Assembly: GCA_030151245.1 (NCBI GenBank) | Contig: JASLEF010000044.1 | Location: 1-6,686, forward strand | DNA length: 6,686 nucleotides | Reading direction: 5' to 3' | Source of the DNA: Ignatzschineria sp. | Lineage (GTDB): Bacteria > Pseudomonadota > Gammaproteobacteria > Cardiobacteriales > Wohlfahrtiimonadaceae | In this document: positions 1 through 5,789 of the stretch, one piece after another | Numbering within the stretch: position 1 is the stretch's first letter | Layout: every line of letters starts with the position of its first letter | Translations under genes and position numbers: made by a program | The notes under the pieces: model-generated | Databases searched by the model: none | Told to the model about the DNA's origin: nothing | Seen by the model: the letters and a program-made list of their open reading frames with translations, nothing else

Positions 1-219
1 GATAATAATGATGTACGTTGGAGTATTTTCTTTGATGCGGGTAATGTTACTGCGAAACCTAAAAAACCAGAGTTTGGTGATATGAAGTACTCAGCAGGTA
101 TGAGCTTTGTCTGGTTATCACCACTTGGACCGCTTGCATTCTCATATGCAAATCCATTTAATACTAAAGATGGCGATCGAGAACAGAAATTCCAGTTCTC
201 GATTGGTATCCCTTACTAA
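1..219 (+). CDS. bamA: BamA C-terminal end (partial, 5' truncated by window)
   Basis: Frame 1 is open from the first base and ends in TAA at 217-219, giving the last 72 residues of BamA (Omp85 family), the outer-membrane barrel that folds and inserts other beta-barrel proteins. The stretch SAGMSFVWLSPLGPLAFSYA aligns closely with the end of E. coli BamA (W-SPLGPL-FSYA-PF). It is followed by the last strand, FQFSIGIPY. This last strand is the beta-signal, with alternating hydrophobic residues and a terminal aromatic, here Tyr where E. coli has Trp. The POTRA domains and most of the barrel lie upstream of the window. The gap to the next start is 22 bases with no terminator, so skp is probably co-transcribed, as in E. 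coli. Identity is confident from the motif and the neighbours; only the fragment can be judged. Confidence 0.95.
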   Translation, partial: DNNDVRWSIFFDAGNVTAKPKKPEFGDMKYSAGMSFVWLSPLGPLAFSYANPFNTKDGDREQKFQFSIGIPY

Positions 220-241
220 TCAATAGTGAAGAAAGAGAGCG

Positions 242-766
242 ATGTTCAATCACTTTTTTAAAAAAGGAGCAGCAGTTATTTTGACTGCTGCTCTCCTTGT
301 TTTTACACCGAATGCTTTTGCGAAAGATCTAAGAATCGGTGTCGTCGATATTAATCTTTTATTAGAAAAATATATTGAAGAGAAAGATATTTATTCGCTT
401 TTGAATGAAGAGTTTTTTGCTCGAGATCAATATCTCTTAAAAAAACGCGATCAGATAGAGAGTTTGCGTCGAGAGTTAATGAATAGTGGTGGTGAAGAGG
501 CTTCCGCAATTCGTGATATTGAACGTAATATTGTCAACCTTGAACGCGAATTTGTCCGTATTAGTAATGATACGCGCCAAGAATTTAATCTCCGAAAAAA
601 CGAAGAGTTGTATAAGCTTCAAAGGGAGATTAATAATGCCATATTACAATATGCACAAGATCATGATTATGATCTGATCTTAGAGTCAGGATTACTCTTT
701 GCGAAAGAGACTTTATATCTGACAGAGCCAATATTTCAGACATTAGTGCAAGATGAGGAAGAGTAA
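242..766 (+). CDS. skp: Skp/OmpH periplasmic chaperone
   Basis: Product of 174 residues, a periplasmic chaperone that holds unfolded outer-membrane proteins between the Sec translocon and BamA. Residues 1-27 form a signal peptide: basic FKK, a hydrophobic core, and an AFA cleavage site before Lys28. The mature protein opens with RIGVVDINLLLEK, matching the first beta strand of the OmpH family. A long charged, heptad-like helical stretch follows (about 45-140), forming the coiled-coil tentacles. The closing YDLILESGLLFAKETLYLTE fits the family's last strands. The total is slightly longer than E. coli Skp (161). By my count the mature part has about 33 acidic and 20 basic residues and ends DEEE, whereas E. 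coli Skp is basic. The start ATG at 242 lies behind a purine-rich GAAAGAGAG. The stop TAA abuts the ATG of lpxD, so translation is probably coupled. Confidence 0.92.
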   Translation: MFNHFFKKGAAVILTAALLVFTPNAFAKDLRIGVVDINLLLEKYIEEKDIYSLLNEEFFARDQYLLKKRDQIESLRRELMNSGGEEASAIRDIERNIVNLEREFVRISNDTRQEFNLRKNEELYKLQREINNAILQYAQDHDYDLILESGLLFAKETLYLTEPIFQTLVQDEEE

Positions 767-1804
767 ATGAGATTACAGGAAGTTTTTGATTACCTCCAGA
801 GTAAAGGTGAGAAAGTATCGATTCATGGTGATGGGGCAATCGAAATTGTCGGATTATCAACCATTCAGCATGGCAAGGATCAAACGCTTTCGTTCTTCCA
901 TAATCCTCGTTACCGTCAATATTTGGAAACAACAAAAGCAGCGGCAATCTTAGTGGATGAGAGGAACTTTGAACATGTGACACAAGCGGCAATTGTTTGT
1001 GGAAATACCCATGCGGCATGGGCACATGTGACACAGCTATTTCAAAAAAACTATCGAAATTTTACGGGAATTCATCCTACGGCAATAATTGCTGACAGTG
1101 CGATGATAGGGGCTAATGTCACCATTGGTGCTTATAGCGTGATTGGAGAAAATGTCTCTATTGGTGACAACACCTATATTGATGCACAATGTATGATTGA
1201 ACAAGATGTGATAATGGGAAGAGATTGCTATCTTTTTTCAGGCGTAACAGTGCGTTATGAATGTCAATTAGGTGATCGTGTAGTTTTACATCCTAATGCG
1301 GTGATTGGTGCGGAAGGATTTGGTTTTGCAAGAACAACTTCAGGATATATAAAAGTTGCACAACTGGGGCGTGTTGTTTTGGCAGATGATGTCGATATCG
1401 GGGCTGGAAGTTGTATCGACCGAGGTGCTATTGAAGATACTATCGTGGGGCGTGGGACGAAAATTGACAATCATGTGCAGCTCGGTCATAACTGTATTGT
1501 TGGTGAAAATACTGTCATTGCAGGATATACAGGTATTGCAGGATCAACGGATATTGGCAATAATGTAGTAATTGGTGGTGGAGTTGGGATGAATGGTCAC
1601 ATGAAAATTGAAGATAATGTGATTGTTACCGGTGGGACGCAGGTGAGTCAGCCGCTGAAATCTGGAAAAGTTTATTCCTCAATTCCTCCAGTATTAGAGA
1701 ATAAAGAGTGGCGCTATAATAGTGCAAGAATCAAGCGATTAGGTGATCTTTTTGATCGGGTTAAAGCGCTTGAGAAACAGCTCAAATCGGCTGATGAGAA
1801 ATAA
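767..1804 (+). CDS. lpxD: LpxD, UDP-3-O-(3-hydroxyacyl)glucosamine N-acyltransferase
   Basis: Third step of lipid A synthesis: transfers a 3-hydroxyacyl chain from acyl-ACP to the 2-amino group of UDP-3-O-acyl-glucosamine, in the cytoplasm. The protein has 345 residues (E. coli 341). Residues 1-100 form the uridine-binding N-terminal domain. Residues about 101-290 are hexapeptide repeats of a left-handed beta-helix (for example IGANVTIGAYSVIGENVSIG). The C-terminal helix runs from about 315 to 345. Diagnostic motifs are GAEGFGFA (181-188), CIDRGAIEDTIVG (216-228), and DNHVQLGHN with catalytic His241 (E. coli His239). NGHM with His278 corresponds to E. coli His276. Gln292 and Ser294 align with E. 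coli Met290 and Met292 near the acyl pocket. The start codon directly follows the skp stop (TAAATG), with GAGGAAGAG just upstream as ribosome binding site. An 83-base gap to fabZ shows no convincing terminator. Confidence 0.97.
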   Translation: MRLQEVFDYLQSKGEKVSIHGDGAIEIVGLSTIQHGKDQTLSFFHNPRYRQYLETTKAAAILVDERNFEHVTQAAIVCGNTHAAWAHVTQLFQKNYRNFTGIHPTAIIADSAMIGANVTIGAYSVIGENVSIGDNTYIDAQCMIEQDVIMGRDCYLFSGVTVRYECQLGDRVVLHPNAVIGAEGFGFARTTSGYIKVAQLGRVVLADDVDIGAGSCIDRGAIEDTIVGRGTKIDNHVQLGHNCIVGENTVIAGYTGIAGSTDIGNNVVIGGGVGMNGHMKIEDNVIVTGGTQVSQPLKSGKVYSSIPPVLENKEWRYNSARIKRLGDLFDRVKALEKQLKSADEK

Positions 1805-1887
1805 GATTTATTAATAAGTTGCTATTGAATTATCGACGGCAAAGAAGTTTGTAAAACCAAATATTAAAAAAATAGAGAATAATAAAT

Positions 1888-2349
1888 ATGAGTGATAATA
1901 AAGTAATCGATATTAATGAAATCATGAAATACTTGCCACACAGGTATCCCTTTTTAATGATTGACCGTGTACTTGATTACACTCCTAATGAAACCCTACA
2001 TGCACGTAAAAATGTGACTTATAACGAGCCCTATTTCTTAGGACATTTCCCTGTAAAACCCATTATGCCGGGTGTGATGATTTTAGAAGCTCTAGCACAG
2101 GCAACGGGGATTTTGAGTTTTAAATCTGTGGAAGATTATGATTCTACGGATCAATCAATCTACTATTTTGTTGGAATTGATAAGGCGCGTTTCCGTCGAC
2201 CTGTTGAGCCAGGGGATACATTGGATCTTAAGGTGCAATTCCTCCGTGCAAAACGAGGAATTTGGGCATTTGAGGGTAAAGCTTATGTTGATGGGCAGCT
2301 TGTTTGTCAAGCTGAATTAATGTGTACACGTCGTGAGGCATTTGAATAA
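1888..2349 (+). CDS. fabZ: FabZ, 3-hydroxyacyl-ACP dehydratase
   Basis: Dehydrates beta-hydroxyacyl-ACP to trans-2-enoyl-ACP in each round of type II fatty acid synthesis. This uses the same 3-hydroxyacyl-ACP pool that LpxA and LpxD draw on, so FabZ sets the balance between phospholipid and lipid A. The 153 residues (E. coli 151) form a single hot-dog domain. LPHRYPFLMIDRV lies at 16-28. The central-helix motif has catalytic His53 in GHFP (52-55) and Glu67 in PGVMILEALAQ, which match E. coli His54 and Glu68. The start ATG at 1888 has only a weak AGAGAA at 1874-1879, about 10 bases away. The family N-terminus (IMKYLPHRYP) fits this start. The stop overlaps the lpxA start by one base (TAATG), indicating coupled translation. 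No missing residues seen. Confidence 0.97.
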   Translation: MSDNKVIDINEIMKYLPHRYPFLMIDRVLDYTPNETLHARKNVTYNEPYFLGHFPVKPIMPGVMILEALAQATGILSFKSVEDYDSTDQSIYYFVGIDKARFRRPVEPGDTLDLKVQFLRAKRGIWAFEGKAYVDGQLVCQAELMCTRREAFE

Positions 2350-3137
2350 TGACGACACCATTGATTCACCCAACAGCGGTGATTGACCCTACTGCGGAAT
2401 TACATGAAAGTGTCAAAGTGGGCCCTTTTTGTGTGATTGGTCCCGATGTCAAAATTGGCAAGGGGACGGTCTTAACTTCTCATGTAGTGATTCAAGGACC
2501 TACAACCATTGGAGAAGATAATACGTTCTATCAATTTTGTTCGATTGGTGAAGTGCCGCAAGATAAGAAATTTAAGGATGGCGATAAGGTCTTCTTGGAA
2601 ATTGGTGACCGTAATACGATTCGAGAGTATGTCAGTATCAGTCGAGGGACGGTTCAGGATCATTCCTTAACAAAGCTTGGAGATGATAACTGGATTATGG
2701 CAACGTGCCATATCGCTCATGATTGTATTGTCGGCAGTCGTACGATTTTCGCAAATGGTGCATCGTTAGCAGGACATGCTGTTATTGAGGATGATGTCAT
2801 TCTTGGCGGATATTCGATGATTTATCAGCGTTGTCGGGTTGGTGAAGGGGCAATTACAGGGTTTTCATCAGGAATTCATCGTAATGTACCTCCTTTCATT
2901 ACCGCGGCGGGGTATCGCGCAGTTCCATCAGGTATTAATGCGGAAGGTTTGCGTCGCCGTCACTACTCTGCGGAAGCAATTAAAGCGACAAAGGATGCTT
3001 ATAAGGCATTGTATCGTAAGGATCTTCCGCTGCAGGAAGCCATTGCTGAAATTAAAAAGTTAGCAGTTGAGGCACCGCATTTAAATAAGATGGTGGCTTT
3101 CTTAGAAGAGACTGAAGAACGCGGTATCGTTCGTTAA
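2349..3137 (+). CDS. lpxA: LpxA, UDP-N-acetylglucosamine 3-O-acyltransferase
   Basis: First step of lipid A synthesis: moves a 3-hydroxyacyl chain from ACP to the 3-OH of UDP-GlcNAc; a cytoplasmic trimer. The length of 262 residues equals E. coli LpxA. Residues 1-185 are left-handed beta-helix hexapeptide repeats and about 190-262 the C-terminal helical domain. Catalytic His124 (E. coli His125) sits in CHIAHDC. His121 and His143 match E. coli His122 and His144, and INAEGLRRR (196-204) matches the substrate-binding NIEGLKRR. Two divergent positions stand out. Tyr159 replaces E. coli His160 (IYQRCRVG against VHQFCIIG). Phe172 aligns without gaps to Gly173, the residue that fixes 14-carbon selectivity in E. 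coli; a Met there gives 10-carbon selectivity. I therefore infer a short-chain preference. A terminator follows the stop within 90 bases. Confidence 0.97.
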   Translation: MTTPLIHPTAVIDPTAELHESVKVGPFCVIGPDVKIGKGTVLTSHVVIQGPTTIGEDNTFYQFCSIGEVPQDKKFKDGDKVFLEIGDRNTIREYVSISRGTVQDHSLTKLGDDNWIMATCHIAHDCIVGSRTIFANGASLAGHAVIEDDVILGGYSMIYQRCRVGEGAITGFSSGIHRNVPPFITAAGYRAVPSGINAEGLRRRHYSAEAIKATKDAYKALYRKDLPLQEAIAEIKKLAVEAPHLNKMVAFLEETEERGIVR

Positions 3138-3159
3138 TCCTCTTTTGAGATTCAAAATA

Positions 3160-3223
3160 GGGCTGACTAAAAGCAATTGAAGACGTCATGGTGATGGTTT
3201 TGCTTTTAGCTAGCCCCTTTTTT
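3160..3223 (+). terminator. Rho-independent terminator between lpxA and lpxB
   Basis: Two 17-base arms, 3160-3176 (GGGCTGACTAAAAGCAA) and 3200-3216 (TTGCTTTTAGCTAGCCC), pair over 10 inner and 5 outer bases. They are separated by one G-U wobble and one A-C mismatch. The right arm is followed by C and then six T (3218-3223). The loop is 23 bases, long for a terminator, and contains the palindrome GACGTC. An A-run upstream (3154-3157) adds little on the opposite strand, so action is mainly on the + strand. It lies 22 bases after the lpxA stop and 46 bases before the lpxB start. The remaining 3224-3266 is AT-rich (TTTAAATATA at 3241-3250) but I could not assign a good promoter there, so some readthrough into lpxB may occur. 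Confidence 0.8.
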
Positions 3224-3269
3224 ATAGTGGCTGAGAAAAGTTTAAATATAGGACAATAGAGAAAACGTG

Positions 3270-4469
3270 ATGATAGAAACAGAGAGAGTAGTGTCTCATT
3301 CTGAAAGTGGGGATTCGCCTATTTTCATGTTAGTTGCAGGAGAATTGTCCGGAGACCTCTTGGGTGGAGGATTGATTCGCGCAATTAAAGAGGTCTATCC
3401 GCGGGCGAGATTCTTTGGGATTGGTGGTCCGGAAATGATACAGGCTGGACTTGAATCTATTGAACCTATTGAAACATTATCGATAATGGGGTTAATAGAG
3501 ATTTTAAAAGATCTACCTAAGCTCTTTAAAGTGAAGCGCCGATTAGTGGAAGAAGCAAAAATACGTAAACCCCTCTGTTTTATTGGTATTGATGCGCCGG
3601 ACTTTAATCTGCGCTTAGCAAAAGATCTTAAAAGTACAGGTATGATCACTTTTCAATATGTTTCCCCTTCCGTTTGGGTTTGGCGGGAAGGGCGCGTAAA
3701 GGGTATTCGTCGAAATATTGATCGAGTACTGTGTCTCTTTCCTTTTGAGGTGGATTTTTATCTAAAGCATCAGGTAGATGCTGTTTGTGTGGGCCATAGG
3801 TTAGGAGATGAAATTCCTTTAGAGATTGATAGTAATGCAGCAAAACAGGCTTTAAATCTCAAGGTCGATCAGAACTATCTTGCGATTTTGCCGGGTAGTC
3901 GCCGCGGAGAGATTACCCGTTTACTTCCCTTTTTTTTAGCAGCATTACCTCTGATAGCCGATGATTTTCCTGAAATGGAATTTTTGATTCCTGCGGCTAC
4001 ACCGAATATCCAATCATTAATTGAAAGAGAGCTCGAGTCGTTACCGGAGTCTTTGAGGAAAAAAATTCATCTCTACCAAGGAGAGTCGAGAACGATAATG
4101 AGTGCATCAGAGGCCGTACTTTTAGCTTCAGGGACGGCAGCATTGGAAGCTATGTTATTAAAGAAGATGATGGTTGTCTGTTATCGGTTTAGTGGTTTTA
4201 CGGCGTGGTTAGCGCCAAAAATTGTTAATATTAGTCATTTTTCATTACCAAATATTTTATCGAAAGCGCCGTTAGTGACCGAGTTATTTCAAAAGGCAGT
4301 GACGCCGGAAAATATTGCTCAAGAGATGAGGCTTGCTCTTGCGGATACTGAGGCGAATCGTCTAAAACTTAAAAAATTTGTAGAGATTCATGCCTCTTTG
4401 CGTTTAAACTCTGATGTCGCGGCGAAAGATGCGATCATTTCACTACTTGAAGAAAAGGGTGTTTTATAA
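3270..4469 (+). CDS. lpxB: LpxB, lipid-A-disaccharide synthase
   Basis: Glycosyltransferase family 19 enzyme that joins lipid X to UDP-2,3-diacylglucosamine to give the lipid A disaccharide, at the inner face of the cytoplasmic membrane. From the ATG at 3270 it has 399 residues (E. coli 382), the excess being an N-terminal extension of about 15. A GTG at 3267 gives one more residue. I prefer the ATG because AGAGA at 3258-3262 is 7 bases from it and only 4 from the GTG. Counting from the ATG, motifs are VAGELSGD (22-29), GIGG (50-53), FIGIDAPDFN (104-113), YVSPSVWVWREG (130-141), VGHRLGD (174-180), LPGSRRGEI (207-215), LLASGTAALEAM (284-295) and SLPNIL near 325. GHRL has Arg where many homologues have Pro; E. 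coli has Thr, so this is tolerated. It lies downstream of a terminator and its stop abuts rnhB. Confidence 0.96.
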   Translation: MIETERVVSHSESGDSPIFMLVAGELSGDLLGGGLIRAIKEVYPRARFFGIGGPEMIQAGLESIEPIETLSIMGLIEILKDLPKLFKVKRRLVEEAKIRKPLCFIGIDAPDFNLRLAKDLKSTGMITFQYVSPSVWVWREGRVKGIRRNIDRVLCLFPFEVDFYLKHQVDAVCVGHRLGDEIPLEIDSNAAKQALNLKVDQNYLAILPGSRRGEITRLLPFFLAALPLIADDFPEMEFLIPAATPNIQSLIERELESLPESLRKKIHLYQGESRTIMSASEAVLLASGTAALEAMLLKKMMVVCYRFSGFTAWLAPKIVNISHFSLPNILSKAPLVTELFQKAVTPENIAQEMRLALADTEANRLKLKKFVEIHASLRLNSDVAAKDAIISLLEEKGVL

Positions 4470-5075
4470 ATGAAGCAAGAGAGCTTGGGATTTGATATTG
4501 ATTTTACAGTGGAGATTATTGCTGGGGTTGATGAAGCAGGGAGGGGACCGCTATGTGGAGATGTCTTTGCTGCGGCAGTGATTTTAGATCCTGATGATCC
4601 GATAGAGGGCTTAGATGATTCTAAGAAGTTGACGGAAAAAAAGCGGGCGCTATTAGCGCTGGAGATTAAGAAAAGAGCTAAGGCTTGGGCTATCGCTCGG
4701 GGAACGGTTGCTGAAATTGATGAGATAAATATTTTACAAGCAACCTTATTAGCCATGCGTCGAGCGGTGGAAGGTTTAGATCTTTTGCCTACATTATTAC
4801 GAGTAGATGGCAACCAAGATCCTAAAAGTATTGTGCCGGCAATGACCATTATTAAAGGAGATGCTCTTTTTGCTGAAATTAGCGCGGCTTCGATTTTAGC
4901 AAAAGATGCCAGGGATCAATCGATGATTGAAGCTGATAAAATCTATCCCACCTATGGTTTTGCTCAACATAAAGGGTATGGTACTAAGGCGCATTTAGAA
5001 GCTTTGGCAGAATATGGGGTTACACCACTGCATCGACAATCATTTGCTCCTATTAAAAAATTATTAGAAGATTAG
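4470..5075 (+). CDS. rnhB: RnhB, ribonuclease HII
   Basis: Cleaves the RNA strand of RNA-DNA hybrids and nicks at single ribonucleotides misincorporated into DNA, starting ribonucleotide excision repair. The 201 residues are near the E. coli length (198). The catalytic DEDD set is visible: Asp21 and Glu22 in GVDEAGRGPLCGDV, Asp113 in RVDGN, and Asp131 in IIKGDAL, with the same 18-residue spacing between the last two as in E. coli. SAASILAKDARD (138-149) and GYGTKAHLEAL (169-179) are also family signatures. The ATG immediately follows the lpxB stop (TAAATG), with AAGGG a few bases upstream inside lpxB, so the two are co-translated. The lpxB-rnhB pairing is as in E. coli, but dnaE does not follow. 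No terminator is evident after the stop; 135 bases separate it from the next gene. Confidence 0.96.
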   Translation: MKQESLGFDIDFTVEIIAGVDEAGRGPLCGDVFAAAVILDPDDPIEGLDDSKKLTEKKRALLALEIKKRAKAWAIARGTVAEIDEINILQATLLAMRRAVEGLDLLPTLLRVDGNQDPKSIVPAMTIIKGDALFAEISAASILAKDARDQSMIEADKIYPTYGFAQHKGYGTKAHLEALAEYGVTPLHRQSFAPIKKLLED

Positions 5076-5130
5076 TTGTCAAAGTCTAAGAGATTATGTG
5101 AAGAGATTCAGGCGCAGTGAGTAGTTTTAA

Positions 5131-5169
5131 TTTCAATCAAAATCGCATAGAAAGACAACAGGATTGAAA
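5131..5169 (+). repeat. 8-bp inverted repeat overlapping the mlaD promoter
   Basis: TTTCAATC at 5131-5138 is the exact reverse complement of GATTGAAA at 5162-5169. The half-site centres are 31 bases apart, close to three helical turns, so both face the same side of the DNA. The downstream half lies in the spacer between the putative -35 and -10 and the upstream half lies just upstream of the -35, a layout that would suit a repressor. Eight-base inverted repeats at such distances occur by chance several times in a window this size, so only the position makes it noteworthy. No regulator can be named. Confidence 0.35.
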
Positions 5170-5180
5170 CGTAGTAGAAT
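5152..5180 (+). promoter_or_regulatory. Putative sigma-70 promoter for mlaD (and recO)
   Basis: AAGACA at 5152-5157 (4 of 6 with TTGACA) is separated by exactly 17 bases from TAGAAT at 5175-5180 (5 of 6 with TATAAT). Transcription would begin near 5187, giving a leader of roughly 24 bases that includes the ribosome binding site AAAGG (5200-5204), 6 bases before the ATG at 5211. This is the best promoter-like match I found in the intergenic gaps. It would let mlaD and recO be expressed independently of the lpx genes. Confidence 0.5.
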
Positions 5181-5210
5181 ACAGAACAAATATCTAGAGA
5201 AAGGTCAAAA

Positions 5211-5741
5211 ATGAAGAATTCTAAATGGCTCGATTTTATTGTGGGATTATTTGTCTTAAGTGGCGTAGCTGCTTTTGGTTGGTTGGCGATGAGTGCAAGT
5301 AATGCAACTTCTGGATTAGGGGGCGGAAAAGCAATTAATGTGACGACCTCATTTACGAATATCGGCTCTTTAAAAGTAAAAGCGCCAGTGATGATTGCAG
5401 GCGTCAGAGTGGGGCAGGTTAATGGGATTACTTTAGATCACAATAACTATAAAGCGATCGTTTCGCTCTCTCTCGATAGCTCTGTGCCCATTCCTCGTGA
5501 GGGAACGATGGCAATGATTAATACATCAGGTTTAGTGGGAGAGCAATATGTGGCACTAGAACCTGGTTTTTCAGATGAAATGTTAGCAAATGGTGATGTA
5601 ATTCGTCGTACACAAGATGCCTTTGTAATGGAGCGTTTAATTGGGCAGCTAATGGCTTCATTTAGTAGTGGTAAAGATGATAGTGATAAAGAGCGTGATT
5701 CAGAAGATAAACCATTTAAGCCAGGCTCCTTACTTGATTAA
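5211..5741 (+). CDS. mlaD: MlaD-like MCE-domain phospholipid transport protein
   Basis: Inner-membrane-anchored MCE protein. In E. coli a MlaD hexamer sits on the MlaFEB ABC transporter and passes phospholipids between the inner membrane and periplasmic MlaC, maintaining outer-membrane lipid asymmetry. The 176 residues compare with 183 in E. coli. A membrane helix lies at about 8-28 (FIVGLFVLSGVAAFGWLAM). The MCE domain spans about 42-120 with FTNIGSLKVKAPVMIAGVRV and NTSGLVGEQYVAL. Leu108-Val109 in the latter match the hydrophobic pore loop of E. coli MlaD. Residues about 137-148 (FVMERLIGQLM) match the helix after the MCE domain, then comes a charged tail (150-170). The start has a clear AAAGG 6 bases upstream. 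The gene ends in tandem stops TAA TAG. No mlaF, mlaE, mlaC or mlaB lies next to it: it sits alone between rnhB and recO. Confidence 0.9.
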   Translation: MKNSKWLDFIVGLFVLSGVAAFGWLAMSASNATSGLGGGKAINVTTSFTNIGSLKVKAPVMIAGVRVGQVNGITLDHNNYKAIVSLSLDSSVPIPREGTMAMINTSGLVGEQYVALEPGFSDEMLANGDVIRRTQDAFVMERLIGQLMASFSSGKDDSDKERDSEDKPFKPGSLLD

Positions 5742-5789
5742 TAGTCATTGTGATGGGATGCTCAATCATCATTATTAGAAAAATACTCT

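Noticed and set aside
963..969. GGAACTT, like a sigma-E -35 element.
   Set aside because: It lies inside lpxD and no matching -10 follows at 15-17 bases.
630..1034. A 134-codon antisense ORF across skp and lpxD.
   Set aside because: It overlaps two confident genes entirely and its His/Ser/Leu-rich product resembles a frame shadow.
973..1035. A 12-base direct repeat, ACATGTGACACA, at 973-984 and 1024-1035 in lpxD, in the same frame and encoding HVTQ twice.
   Set aside because: Two copies 51 bases apart within a conserved protein; most likely coincidence, with no sign of duplication around it.
1805..1887. Possible promoter or terminator in the lpxD-fabZ gap (TTGAAT at 1825-1830, TTATTAATAA palindrome at 1808-1817).
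   Set aside because: No -10 at acceptable spacing from TTGAAT, and the palindrome is a short AT-only sequence without a stable stem.
4388..4849. A 153-codon antisense ORF across the lpxB-rnhB junction.
   Set aside because: It is the complement of two well-supported genes, has Ser/Ala/Ile-rich low-quality composition and no family resemblance.
5131..5170. GATTGAAAC and TTTCAATC resemble the ends of some CRISPR repeats.
   Set aside because: Only a single copy of each is present, with no repeat-spacer periodicity and no cas gene.
5748..5778. Possible recO promoter, TTGTGA at 5748-5753 with TATTAG at 5773-5778.
   Set aside because: Both boxes match only 4 of 6 and the spacing is 19 bases; recO is more simply read from the mlaD promoter.
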